NCBI GenBank assembly: GCA_034440135.1
Contig: JAWXBP010000243.1
Location: 1-35,137, forward strand
Length of the DNA stretch: 35,137 nt
Reading direction: 5' to 3'
Source of the DNA: Planctomycetia bacterium
GTDB lineage: Bacteria > Planctomycetota > Planctomycetia > Pirellulales > JALHLM01
A program made the position numbers and the translations under genes. A model generated the notes under the pieces. That model did no database searches, was not told the DNA's origin, and saw nothing but the letters and a program-made list of their open reading frames with translations. Below are positions 23,695 to 31,293 of the stretch, piece after piece (position 1 is the stretch's first letter; the number at the start of each line of letters is the position of its first letter).

Positions 23695-25203
23695 ATGCCG
23701 CTCATCTCGATTCGCCACATCACGAAACGTTATCCGGGCGTCACCGCGCTCGACGACGTTTCGTTTGATCTGCTGCCTGGCGAGTGCCATGCCGTCGTAG
23801 GGGAGAACGGCGCGGGCAAAAGCACGTTGATGAAGATTCTCTCCGGCGTGATCCCCGACTACGACGGCGAGATTCATATCGACGGTCAGGCTGCCCGTTT
23901 CCAGGGCACGCGCGACGCCGAGGCCGCCGGTATCGGCATCATTCACCAGGAATTGAACCTGGTGGAACAACTCTCGGCCGCGGCCAACATCTTCCTCGGG
24001 CGCGAAAAGCACGGTCGACTTGGATTTCTCCACGAACGCGAGATGGAGGACGCCGCCGGCAAGCTGCTCGCGCAGTTGGAATGTCACGTCAGCCCGCGCG
24101 CGAAGGTCGGTACGCTGCGCGTCGGCGATCAACAGTTGATCGAGATCGCCAAGGCGCTCTCGCTCGACGCCGAAGTGCTGATTATGGACGAGCCGACGAG
24201 CGCCCTCACCGAGACGGAAGTCGCGCGACTTTACCGCGTCATTGGCAAGCTGCGGGAACGCGGCGTCACCATCGTCTATATCTCGCACAAGCTCGATGAA
24301 GTGTTCCGGTTGGCGAACCGCATCACGATTCTCCGCGACGGGCGATTCGTAAAAACGCTCGACCGCGCCGCCACCAACGCCGGTGAACTCACGCAGCTCA
24401 TGGTCGGCCGGGAAATCGCGTCGGTCGACTTGGGCGGCGAGCGCTGCGCCGCCGATGAAGTGCTGCGCGTGGAAAACCTCTCGCTGCCGTGGCCGGGTCA
24501 CGCCCGGGCGTGGCGGTTGAAAAACATCAGTTTCCACCTGAAGCGCGGCGAGATCCTCGGCTTCGCGGGACTGATGGGCGCGGGCCGCACCGAACTGCTG
24601 GAATGCCTGTTCGGCGCGTCGGCCGATCGCCCTCAGGGGAACATCTTGCTGGAAGGCCGCGCGGTCCAATTCCACACGCCGGCCGCCGCCAAACAGGCCG
24701 GCATGGCGCTCGTGACCGAAGACCGGAAGCGGCTCGGATTGTTCGCCCGGATGAACGTCGGGCACAATATTACGATGTGCAGTTTGCCGGAGGCGACCAC
24801 GACCGGAATTCTTAGCCGCCCGCGGGAACGGCAGATGGCCGAAGGGAGTGTCGCGCAGCTCGGCGTGAAAACCGCCGGCATTCGGGCGGCGATTACCAGC
24901 CTCTCCGGCGGCAATCAGCAGAAGGCCATTATCGGCCGCTGGCTTCTGGCCCGACCCAAGGTGCTGCTGCTGGACGACCCCACTCGGGGCGTGGACGTCG
25001 GCGCCAAGGCCGAGCTGTATCAACTCATCGACCGACTCTGCCGCGACGGGCTGGGCGTGATCGTCACCAGCAGCGAGCTGCCGGAACTGCTCACCCTCTG
25101 CGACCGAATTCTGGTCCTCTGTGAGGGCCGCCTCACCGGCGAATTCAGTCGGGCCGAGGCCACCGAAGAACGCATCATGCACGCGGCGACCTTGCGAGAG
25201 TAA
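23695..25203 (+). CDS. Ribose-type ABC transporter ATP-binding protein, two domains
   Basis: 502 residues with two ATPase halves, as in RbsA/MglA. The first has Walker A GENGAGKST (36-44) and LLIMDEPTSA-like Walker B (VLIMDEPTSAL). The second half has a degenerate Walker A (GLMGAGRTE), signature SGGNQQK, and Walker B VLLLDDPTRGVDVG; a weak second site is normal in this family. It powers sugar uptake with the permease and lipoprotein encoded just upstream. Gene order is binding protein, permease, ATPase. The start ATG 23695 follows a dispersed repeat at 7 bases. A hairpin repeat lies 36 bases after the stop. I use no gene symbol because the sugar is unknown. Confidence 0.92.
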   Translation: MPLISIRHITKRYPGVTALDDVSFDLLPGECHAVVGENGAGKSTLMKILSGVIPDYDGEIHIDGQAARFQGTRDAEAAGIGIIHQELNLVEQLSAAANIFLGREKHGRLGFLHEREMEDAAGKLLAQLECHVSPRAKVGTLRVGDQQLIEIAKALSLDAEVLIMDEPTSALTETEVARLYRVIGKLRERGVTIVYISHKLDEVFRLANRITILRDGRFVKTLDRAATNAGELTQLMVGREIASVDLGGERCAADEVLRVENLSLPWPGHARAWRLKNISFHLKRGEILGFAGLMGAGRTELLECLFGASADRPQGNILLEGRAVQFHTPAAAKQAGMALVTEDRKRLGLFARMNVGHNITMCSLPEATTTGILSRPRERQMAEGSVAQLGVKTAGIRAAITSLSGGNQQKAIIGRWLLARPKVLLLDDPTRGVDVGAKAELYQLIDRLCRDGLGVIVTSSELPELLTLCDRILVLCEGRLTGEFSRAEATEERIMHAATLRE

Positions 25204-25239
25204 GCCGCTCGATTGTCCCGCTACGTCGTCGCCGAAGTT

Positions 25240-25304
25240 AAGCCCAGGGAAGGCCCTCGTTATCGTGGGCGATAGCTACGCTGTCGGTGGCCTTCCCTGG
25301 GCTT
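25240..25304. repeat. Hairpin repeat family, copy A
   Basis: 16-base arms 25240-25255 and 25289-25304 (AAGCCCAGGGAAGGCC and its exact complement) around a 33-base loop, which itself has a small TATCG/CGATA hairpin. Copies B and C are at 25568 and 28171. It lies 3' of the importer genes. Confidence 0.85.
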
Positions 25305-25322
25305 GGCGGTCAACAGCGTTGG

Positions 25323-25367
25323 CGCAAAACAAAACCCGGAAGCTCTTGAATGACAAGAACTTCCGGG
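25323..25367 (-). terminator. Rho-independent terminator of tRNA-Asp
   Basis: On the minus strand a strong hairpin (25335-25367; CCCGGAAG…CTTCCGGG, extended by TCTTG/CAAGA) is followed by TTTTGTTTTG (25334-25325). It lies just past the 3' end of the tRNA. Confidence 0.85.
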
Positions 25368-25375
25368 CCGTGTAG

Positions 25376-25449
<74 letters not shown>

Positions 25450-25472
25450 AAGCTCCCCCATGGGAGTCCTCT

Positions 25473-25500
25473 ATCATAATGTCGGCCGGCGCGTTGGCAA
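25473..25500 (-). promoter_or_regulatory. Promoter of tRNA-Asp
   Basis: On the minus strand TTGCCA (25500-25495), a 16-base spacer, and TATGAT (25478-25473), 23 bases before the first base of the tRNA. Confidence 0.65.
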
Positions 25501-25567
25501 GGGCGTGAAAAAACCGCGGCGTGGAAGCGTTTCCAGTATTTCGTCCAGTTCGTTGACGACGCTCTCC

Positions 25568-25633
25568 AAGCCCAGGGAAGGCCCTCGGCAGCGCAGCTAT
25601 CGCCGACGGTCTTCGGTGGCCTTCCCTGGGCTT
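25568..25633. repeat. Hairpin repeat family, copy B
   Basis: 16-base arms 25568-25583 and 25618-25633, identical to those of copy A, with a different 34-base loop. As in the other copies, the left arm is followed by CTCG and the right arm preceded by CGGT. Confidence 0.85.
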
Positions 25634-25886
25634 AACCGGCGCGCGGCGGTAACTCCGTTGCGCCGGCCAAACCCATTTGCAATCGACAATCTGGACAGTC
25701 CGCCGGCGTCGCAAGTTCGCTCTGTCACGGCTGTCGGAGCTTCGTCACGGGGCTGGTCAGGCCGCAAAAACCGGAAAAACGGCGGCAAAAGACTAGCATT
25801 ATTTGTAGTATGTCGCGATAATTTCTGGTGGGTCGGTGTTCGGGCAAATGGGGCGGGACCGAGTTGTCAACAAAGGAAGGTAGAGA

Positions 25887-27002
25887 ATGAGCGCGCGGAA
25901 ACAACGAACCGGTTTCACGTTGGTCGAATTGTTGGTGGTCATCACCATCATCGGAATGCTGGTCGCCATGCTGCTGCCGGCGGTGCAAAATGCCCGCGAA
26001 GCCGGCCGCCGGGCGCAGTGCATTAACAACCTGAAGAACGTCACACTCGCGATCCAAAACTTCGAAAGCGGGAAGCAGCGCTTCCCTGGCATTCGCGAAC
26101 ACCTCGGGATCGCTACGACCGGACAAAGCAGCGGCAAGCAGATCAAAGGCAGTTGGGCGTTCATGATTCTGCCGCAGTTGGATCGCAACGACCTGTATCG
26201 TGCGTACACAAAGAAGACTCCTGAAGACGCAAACGATTTCATCTACCTCGGCAACCCTCCGGTTCCGACGGAGAGCTTGGAGATCATGGTCTGTCCGAGC
26301 AATCCGAGCGAGTCGGCAGGCGGCACTCCGCTGAGTTATGCAGTGAATGCCGGCGCCCCGGATCTCCGGCTCACCAGCGAAGATGACGCGATGGTTACGG
26401 CCGTAGACGGTCCGGCAAATGGCGTGTTCCATGAAAATGACCCGTTCTTCCAACCGTCATCGCAGGTCAATGCCAACGGCCAACCGCAGAAACCGCGCAA
26501 GCTCGTGAAGATGAACACGAGCGCGATCAGCGCCAACGATGGGTCGGCCACGACGATCATGTTGGCCGAACGGGTTGAAAATGGCAACTGGACCGACACG
26601 GGCTCCATCAATAGCAGCACGCCGAATCCATTTGACCCACAGCGCCAGACCGTGCCCGCGGAGGTGTTCACCGGTATCTGCTGGATTCCGTTGAACTCCG
26701 CCAATAACGAGCAGTTGCCCGCTCCAGCGACCGATTTTGAAATGAACGGTATTAAGCCGCCGTTCGAGGAGACCGACAAGAACCTGAATTACCACGATGT
26801 GCGTCCGTCGAGCTACCACCCGGGTGGCGTCGTTGTCGCGTTCGTGGACGGTCACGTTTCGTTCTTGAACGACGGGATTCCATACAACGTTTACTCGCAG
26901 TTGATGACGCCGAACGGCGCCCGCGCTTATCGCCCATTGGACGGTATGGCCACGCCGATTCGCCAGCCTCTCAATCAGGCTGATTACGCTAGCGGACAGT
27001 AG
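25887..27002 (+). CDS. DUF1559 protein with prepilin-type N-terminus
   Basis: 371 residues. The N-terminus is a type IV prepilin-like signal: basic MSARKQRTG, then FTLVELLVVITIIGMLVAMLLPA with Phe after the cleavage Gly and Glu at position 5. A prepilin peptidase would cut after Gly and methylate the Phe. The next part (QNAREAGRRAQCINNLKN) is the start of DUF1559. The C-terminal block SYHPGGVVVAFVDGHVSFLND is the family hallmark. Planctomycetes carry many such proteins, thought to be surface or pseudopilus-like, with no proven role. ATG 25887 has an AAGGTAGAG-like site before it. A strong terminator follows the stop codon, so this is a single-gene unit. Confidence 0.93.
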   Translation: MSARKQRTGFTLVELLVVITIIGMLVAMLLPAVQNAREAGRRAQCINNLKNVTLAIQNFESGKQRFPGIREHLGIATTGQSSGKQIKGSWAFMILPQLDRNDLYRAYTKKTPEDANDFIYLGNPPVPTESLEIMVCPSNPSESAGGTPLSYAVNAGAPDLRLTSEDDAMVTAVDGPANGVFHENDPFFQPSSQVNANGQPQKPRKLVKMNTSAISANDGSATTIMLAERVENGNWTDTGSINSSTPNPFDPQRQTVPAEVFTGICWIPLNSANNEQLPAPATDFEMNGIKPPFEETDKNLNYHDVRPSSYHPGGVVVAFVDGHVSFLNDGIPYNVYSQLMTPNGARAYRPLDGMATPIRQPLNQADYASGQ

Positions 27003-27034
27003 TCGGAAGCAAGCCAACTCGATACGCCATGCCC

Positions 27035-27070
27035 CCAGGGGAGCGAGAATTCGCTCCCCTGGTTCGTTTT
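27035..27070 (+). terminator. Terminator of DUF1559 gene
   Basis: A 28-base hairpin (27035-27062, CCAGGGGAGCGA with its complement, loop included) is followed by TTCGTTTT. It is 33 bases after the stop codon. Confidence 0.85.
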
Positions 27071-27105
27071 CCGTAGTTGGCATGAGTGTCTATCTGGCCC
27101 GCTCA

Positions 27106-27208
27106 CACTAGCCCGACGCGCAAGCGAGGGGGAGCGGACGTCGAACATGAGTACGGACGGTACTCTCAGCCGACGTCAACTCCCCCTCGCTTGCGCGTCG
27201 GGCTAGTG
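27106..27208. repeat. Large inverted repeat with 28-bp perfect arms
   Basis: Arms 27106-27133 and 27181-27208 are exact reverse complements. The centre also pairs (GAGTAC/GTACTC around 27150-27165), so nearly all 103 bases could fold into one cruciform. It occupies much of the 347-base gap between the DUF1559 and SDR genes; I see nothing else there apart from the terminator. A half copy is at 3066-3085. Confidence 0.85.
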
Positions 27209-27349
27209 GAGGTCCTTGCGCGGGCGCATTAAGCGTGGTCGAGCTAGCGTGGCAGGCTAAACCTTCGCCCGCTTGCGTGCTTGCGCGGCGCGCTTTAGGA
27301 TCGGCGGCTCGTTGAGCAACGATTTCTTCCTTCGCGCGGCAATCCATCG

Positions 27350-28105
27350 ATGGCACTTTCACTCGCAGGGCATGTGGCGCTCGTCACCGGCGGTTCCCGG
27401 GGCCTTGGCAAACTCATGGCGCTGACGCTCGCCCGTTCCGGCGCGAAGGTCGGCGTCAACTATTTCAACAACGCCGCGAAGGCCGAGGCCACGTTGGCGG
27501 AATTGCACGCCGCCGGCGGCGCGGGCGTCTTGGCGCACGGCGACGTGTCCACCGAGGAAGGCGTGAACAGCGTCTGCGAAAAGGTCGCCGCGGAGCTGGG
27601 CCCGATCGACATCCTGGTCGTCAACGCCACGCCCAATCAGCCGATGCTGCCGATCGAGGAATACACCTGGCAGCACTACCAAACGATGATCGATTTCTTC
27701 ATCAAGAGTCCGTATTTGCTCACCAGCGCCGTGCTGCCGCACATGAAGCAGAAACAATGGGGCCGCGTCATCAACATCGGCAGCGAGGTCTTCGCGCGAG
27801 GTGTGGGCAATTTCAGCGCCTATGTCTCCGCCAAGGGAGGCCAGGCCGGCTTCACGCGTAGCATGGCGACGGAACTGGCGCCGTTCGGCATCACGGTGAA
27901 CCTCGTCGCGCCGGGCTGGATTCCCGTCGAACGCCACGAGACGGACCCGAAAGATATGAAGGACGCCTACCTGAACTTGATCCCGATGCGGCACTGGGGC
28001 ACGCCGCAAGACGTGGCCGACGCGGTGCTGTATTTCGCCAGCGAGGAAGCCGGGTTCGTCACCGGACAGACGATCAGCGTTAACGGCGGGATGACGCTGA
28101 ATTGA
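27350..28105 (+). CDS. Short-chain dehydrogenase/reductase
   Basis: 251 residues, the classical SDR length. The cofactor motif is TGGSRGLG (13-20). The usual NNAG-type block appears as NATP (92-95), with Thr-Pro in place of Ala-Gly-like residues. The active site is Ser145 (NIGS), Tyr158 and Lys162 (AYVSAKGG). The end GQTISVNGGM is typical. It should be an NAD(P)H-dependent oxidoreductase in the cytoplasm; the overall pattern resembles FabG-type enzymes, but the substrate is not evident. ATG 27350 has no strong ribosome binding site. It sits between two repeat elements and has no obvious operon partners. Confidence 0.92.
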   Translation: MALSLAGHVALVTGGSRGLGKLMALTLARSGAKVGVNYFNNAAKAEATLAELHAAGGAGVLAHGDVSTEEGVNSVCEKVAAELGPIDILVVNATPNQPMLPIEEYTWQHYQTMIDFFIKSPYLLTSAVLPHMKQKQWGRVINIGSEVFARGVGNFSAYVSAKGGQAGFTRSMATELAPFGITVNLVAPGWIPVERHETDPKDMKDAYLNLIPMRHWGTPQDVADAVLYFASEEAGFVTGQTISVNGGMTLN

Positions 28106-28170
28106 GGAGGGGGGAGGGAGAGGAGTGCGGAGGAGTAAAGGAGTTGGTGCTTAGCGTCGTCGTCGAATTT

Positions 28171-28236
28171 AAGCCCAGGGAAGGCCCTCGAAGACTTCTC
28201 CATCATCGAAAGTCAACGGTGGCCTTCCCTGGGCTT
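28171..28236. repeat. Hairpin repeat family, copy C
   Basis: 16-base arms 28171-28186 and 28221-28236, identical to copies A and B, with another 34-base loop. It lies between the convergent SDR and lipoprotein genes. Confidence 0.85.
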
Positions 28237-28269
28237 TAGCAGCGCTCTAGCTGATTCAACGCCGCGCGC

Positions 28270-29313
28270 TTACGGACTCGCGTTTTTCGGCGGGCTCGTG
28301 CCGGCTGGCGGTGCTGGCGGAATTGATTGCGGCGCCGTCTGCGCCGTGGGCGGCGGTAGACGTCCGTCCGACGGTGGAACCGGCAACGGCGTCGCGGCGG
28401 CTGTCGCTGCGGGGAGCGCGGCCGGGGGCGTTTCGGGCGGCTGTGCGTTCGGCGCCGCCGGTGTTGTTGCAGCGGGCGCGGTGTGCGTCGCTTGCATCAC
28501 CGTTGATGGCGCCGCGCCTTCAGGCGTGGGGCGCGGCGGGGCTTGGAAAATGGTTTCCGACGTCACGTTTGCCAGCGTTTGGCGGTTCGGGCCTTTTTCG
28601 TTGCCCTTCTGCTTGGATTTTCCACGCGCGAACGGCGTAAGCACTTCGGCGCCGACGAAGTTCGTACCGTCATAGATAGAACCGCGCTGGAACGGGCCGA
28701 TGCCGAGAATCCAGGTGTCTTTGGCGTCGCTCGTGACCATTGCCACGCCCGATTGCCAGACGCGTTTGCCGGATTCTTGCTCGTAGGCGAAGACCGCGAT
28801 TTTGGCGACGCCCTTTTGATCCGTGCTCTTGGCGAAGGGAATCTCCGGAATCACCGGCGGCACGCCCGTCGCCGCGACCGCGACTGGCAAGTTCACCGCC
28901 GGCACGCCGACCGTGATGTCGTGGCGATCGGTGCCGATCGCGCCGGCTCGGGCTTCGACAATGTACTCTGCTTTCATTCGATCGGTTTGCAGCACGCAGC
29001 CGTGATGGAGCAGGTGCTGTCGCAGCGTACTGATGAGATACTTCTCGTCGACCGCGCCGGCCAAATACTGCGGGTCGAAATAGATGTTCTTGCCGGCGAT
29101 CGGTCCGAAGTCCAATTGGGCGACCGCCTGGTCGACAGCGTTGGAAATCAGCAGTTGCTCGCTGGCGGTGCGCGTTGTGTCGGAACGGCGGGTGACGCCA
29201 CAGCCCGACATCAGGACGGCAATCGCCAACATCGCCCAAGCGCCCGCGAACGGCGCATGGCGAGCGATGTCGCCGGATTGCAGTTCGTGTTTTGCCGGGG
29301 TTAGTCGAGGCAT
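28270..29313 (-). CDS. Lipoprotein of unknown function (tentatively DUF6655)
   Basis: About 347 residues from ATG 29313. After an unusually long N-region a hydrophobic stretch (WAMLAIAVLM) ends in the lipobox MSGC, followed by GVTRRSDTTRTASEQLLISNAVDQAV, which I associate with the planctomycete family DUF6655; I am not certain of the number. The folded part runs to about residue 230 and includes GKNIYFDPQYLAG, HGCVLQTDRMKAEYIVEARAG and KRVWQSGVAMVTSD. The last 100 residues are Pro/Ala/Thr-rich and probably extend through the periplasm. The frame stays open far upstream, over the promoter and body of the divergent PEP-CTERM gene, but that part is a shadow. Function is unknown. Confidence 0.8.
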   Translation of the reverse strand: MPRLTPAKHELQSGDIARHAPFAGAWAMLAIAVLMSGCGVTRRSDTTRTASEQLLISNAVDQAVAQLDFGPIAGKNIYFDPQYLAGAVDEKYLISTLRQHLLHHGCVLQTDRMKAEYIVEARAGAIGTDRHDITVGVPAVNLPVAVAATGVPPVIPEIPFAKSTDQKGVAKIAVFAYEQESGKRVWQSGVAMVTSDAKDTWILGIGPFQRGSIYDGTNFVGAEVLTPFARGKSKQKGNEKGPNRQTLANVTSETIFQAPPRPTPEGAAPSTVMQATHTAPAATTPAAPNAQPPETPPAALPAATAAATPLPVPPSDGRLPPPTAQTAPQSIPPAPPAGTSPPKNASP

Positions 29314-29514
29314 GATAGGCGTGCGGTGAAATGCCAGAATTGCGGTCCCCCATGCTGGCGGCGGAGGCGAGATTGTAGCGAACCACGCCGAACCACCAAA
29401 CACGTATTGCAGCGCGTTGATCCGTGCCGTCCTTCCTAACCTTCCCAGTCTCCGGCCCAGGAAGTAGCTGATTCGCAAACGACCATGTTTGTTAACACGA
29501 TCGCGAGTTTTTCC

Positions 29515-29543
29515 TTGACAGCCGCCGGGCCCCCGTGTAGAAT
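29515..29543 (+). promoter_or_regulatory. Strong candidate promoter of PEP-CTERM gene
   Basis: TTGACA (29515-29520), a 17-base spacer, and TAGAAT (29538-29543). Transcription would begin about 45 bases before the ATG at 29596. Confidence 0.75.
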
Positions 29544-29595
29544 CAATAACGGACGATGTTTCCGATTGCGCGGAAGTTACAGGCGGGGAAATGCC

Positions 29596-30345
29596 ATGTT
29601 GAAGCGGTTGCTGAGCTTTACCGCCGCGCTGGGCTTGTTGCTGAGTGCGGACGTTTCGTCCGCCGCCTCGTTGATGATCGATGACTTCGAGAATCCCACG
29701 CCGGCCGGTGTTCTGCTGATCGGCGTCAATCAGCCCAATGGCAAGCCGTTTCAGGAGTTGGGAGCGCCGATCACCATCGGCAACCAGCGCGACGTGATGG
29801 TCGAAGTGCTGGGTACGCCCAAAGCGAACTCCGCCCAAGTGCTGATCGGGCACGACGACGATCTGTTCGACCGCGGAATCTTTCAATTCGCCACGGCGTC
29901 GGATCCGGCTTCGGTTGTGACCCTGCAATACGACGGTGAAGACGTCAACACCGAGGAACTGGATAACGCCCACGCGCTCCAGCAGTTGGTGCTGCCGGAC
30001 GGCGGCATCACGATCAATTTCCTGAGCGTCGACGCGCCGGTCAGCGGGAATCTGGATGTGATTATTCGGCTCTCCAGTAACGGAGTGCAGGCGACCTACT
30101 CGGGCGAAGTCGGCGAAACCGGCGACCCGAGCGAATTGTACGCCCCCTACTTGGAATTCGATGTCGAAGACGGATTCAACTTCGCCGACGTCAACAGTTT
30201 CGAATTCGTCTTCAACTCCGCCGGCCAGGTCGACGTCGATTTCGTCGTCGATCAAATCTGGACCGTCGTGCCAGAACCGAGCACCTGGGCGCTGGGCCTG
30301 CTCTCGCTTGTCGGCATTGCGATCGCACGGCGTGTTCGCCGGTAG
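29596..30345 (+). CDS. PEP-CTERM sorting domain protein
   Basis: About 249 residues. The signal peptide (MLKRLLSFTAALGLLLSA, cleavage near SSAA) is followed by a strand-rich domain (SLMIDDFENPTPAG at the start; DVIIRLSSNGVQATYSG in the middle). It ends with VVPEPSTWALGLLSLVGIAIARRVRR, a complete PEP-CTERM anchor with its motif, helix and basic tail. An exosortase, not encoded here, would process it. The upstream frame reaches 29485, but ATG 29596 has GGGGAA before it, lies just after a near-consensus promoter, and starts the signal peptide. Its role at the cell envelope is unknown. Confidence 0.9.
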   Translation: MLKRLLSFTAALGLLLSADVSSAASLMIDDFENPTPAGVLLIGVNQPNGKPFQELGAPITIGNQRDVMVEVLGTPKANSAQVLIGHDDDLFDRGIFQFATASDPASVVTLQYDGEDVNTEELDNAHALQQLVLPDGGITINFLSVDAPVSGNLDVIIRLSSNGVQATYSGEVGETGDPSELYAPYLEFDVEDGFNFADVNSFEFVFNSAGQVDVDFVVDQIWTVVPEPSTWALGLLSLVGIAIARRVRR

Positions 30346-30466
30346 TTGGCGTGCGAGATTCGTTGCGTTGGCCGTTAGGTCGCCCGACTGGTCCTCACGA
30401 TGCTGGGGAGACCTGCGAATTGCACGCCGTTTCATCCGGCGTTCCCGATCGCTTTGCCCGCAATCC

Positions 30467-30970
30467 TTACGGCGAGAATCGAAGGACAGTTTGCAGCCGG
30501 TCGAAATCATCGTCGCGCGTGGCAATGCAACGAATTCCAAGCGAATTCATTGTCGCCGCGATCAGAGCGTCGTTCGTTAGCAGGCCATGAGATTGGCTCA
30601 GTTCCGTAGCTCGAATGACCAACTGTTCGCCGGTCGGAGCAATCTGGATATTGAGCTTGGGAATCATGCGTACGGCGTCCGCGAATTTTCGCAAAGTCTT
30701 TATTTCGGTGGCGCTTTTCCGTAGCCGCTGAGCGATTCCGGCGACCGGCCAACCGTAGACTTCACAGGCCTCGATCGTCATCAGACGATGCGACACTTCG
30801 GCAAGCACTGCCGACGAAGTTACTCCCATCACGTCCTGCCGCTCGATCCTCTCCAAGAACTCAATACATGCAGTCGCGTAAACTGGGTGTGCGCTCAACC
30901 CATAGATAAAGATGTTCGCGTCAACGAATACCGAATCGCCAGGCGGAATATCCGCAAGTGCTAGTGACAT
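30467..30970 (-). CDS. PIN-domain ribonuclease, toxin of a toxin-antitoxin pair
   Basis: 167 residues with a PIN domain. Acidic residues expected for metal binding are seen in VFVDANIF (Asp17), SSAVLAEVSHR (Glu), LLTNDALIAA (Asp) and ATRDDDFD (Asp). VapC-type toxins cut tRNA or rRNA. It overlaps the antitoxin gene by 10 bases (30961-30970), and both are read together from the minus strand. It is slightly longer than the usual 130-150 residues. The target RNA is unknown. Confidence 0.88.
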   Translation of the reverse strand: MSLALADIPPGDSVFVDANIFIYGLSAHPVYATACIEFLERIERQDVMGVTSSAVLAEVSHRLMTIEACEVYGWPVAGIAQRLRKSATEIKTLRKFADAVRMIPKLNIQIAPTGEQLVIRATELSQSHGLLTNDALIAATMNSLGIRCIATRDDDFDRLQTVLRFSP

Positions 30971-31173
30971 TCGGGCAACCCAAATTCAGGGTCGAGCGCG
31001 ATCTGATCCAGTGATTCCGTGGTTCCCGTCCAGTGAATCAGACCCAACATACTTCGCGCCACACTTTGACTTGGCACGATTTCGATTCGCACTCGCGAGC
31101 CGGGCTCGATCGGCAATGGATGATCGAGTTTGAGCAGGCCATTTTCGTAAACGGCTTCGGCGTGGATATTCAT
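30961..31173 (-). CDS. Antitoxin of DUF104/AF2212 type
   Basis: 70 residues. The opening (AEAVYENGLLKLDHPLPIEPGSRVRIEI) matches the small beta-rich DUF104 (AF2212-like) antitoxins, which often precede PIN toxins. The C-terminal half (TTESLDQIALDPEFGLPEC) would wrap the toxin. It overlaps the toxin gene by 10 bases. A TATAAT box lies about 37 bases upstream. It should neutralise the PIN protein and may repress its own promoter. Confidence 0.85.
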   Translation of the reverse strand: MNIHAEAVYENGLLKLDHPLPIEPGSRVRIEIVPSQSVARSMLGLIHWTGTTESLDQIALDPEFGLPECH

Positions 31174-31209
31174 GATCGAACTCGCGGTCCAGAACGGTGC
31201 ATCAAATCC

Positions 31210-31215
31210 ATTATA
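31210..31215 (-). promoter_or_regulatory. Candidate -10 box of the toxin-antitoxin pair
   Basis: A perfect TATAAT on the minus strand, 37 bases before the antitoxin ATG. No good -35 box is visible at the expected spacing. Confidence 0.45.
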
Positions 31216-31293
31216 CCACGCGGCGCATTTGACGGCCCGGCACGCGGCGCCATTCCCGGCCGAACGCTACTCAGGCGACCCAAATCGATTCCG

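Larger units (their letters stand above)
25450..25886. other. Gap between tRNA-Asp and DUF1559 gene
   Basis: The 437 bases hold the tRNA promoter, hairpin repeat copy B, and then about 250 bases in which I see no gene or clear promoter. Confidence 0.5.

Noticed and set aside
23578-25182. 534-residue open frame on the minus strand
   Set aside because: It is antisense to the double ATPase gene, which has all its motifs. Its KFSVFSFQ segment is just the reverse reading of the dispersed repeat at 23654-23687.
29314-30540. N-terminal extension of the minus-strand lipoprotein frame
   Set aside because: It would overlap the PEP-CTERM gene and its promoter and would bury the lipobox; ATG 29313 gives a proper lipoprotein start.
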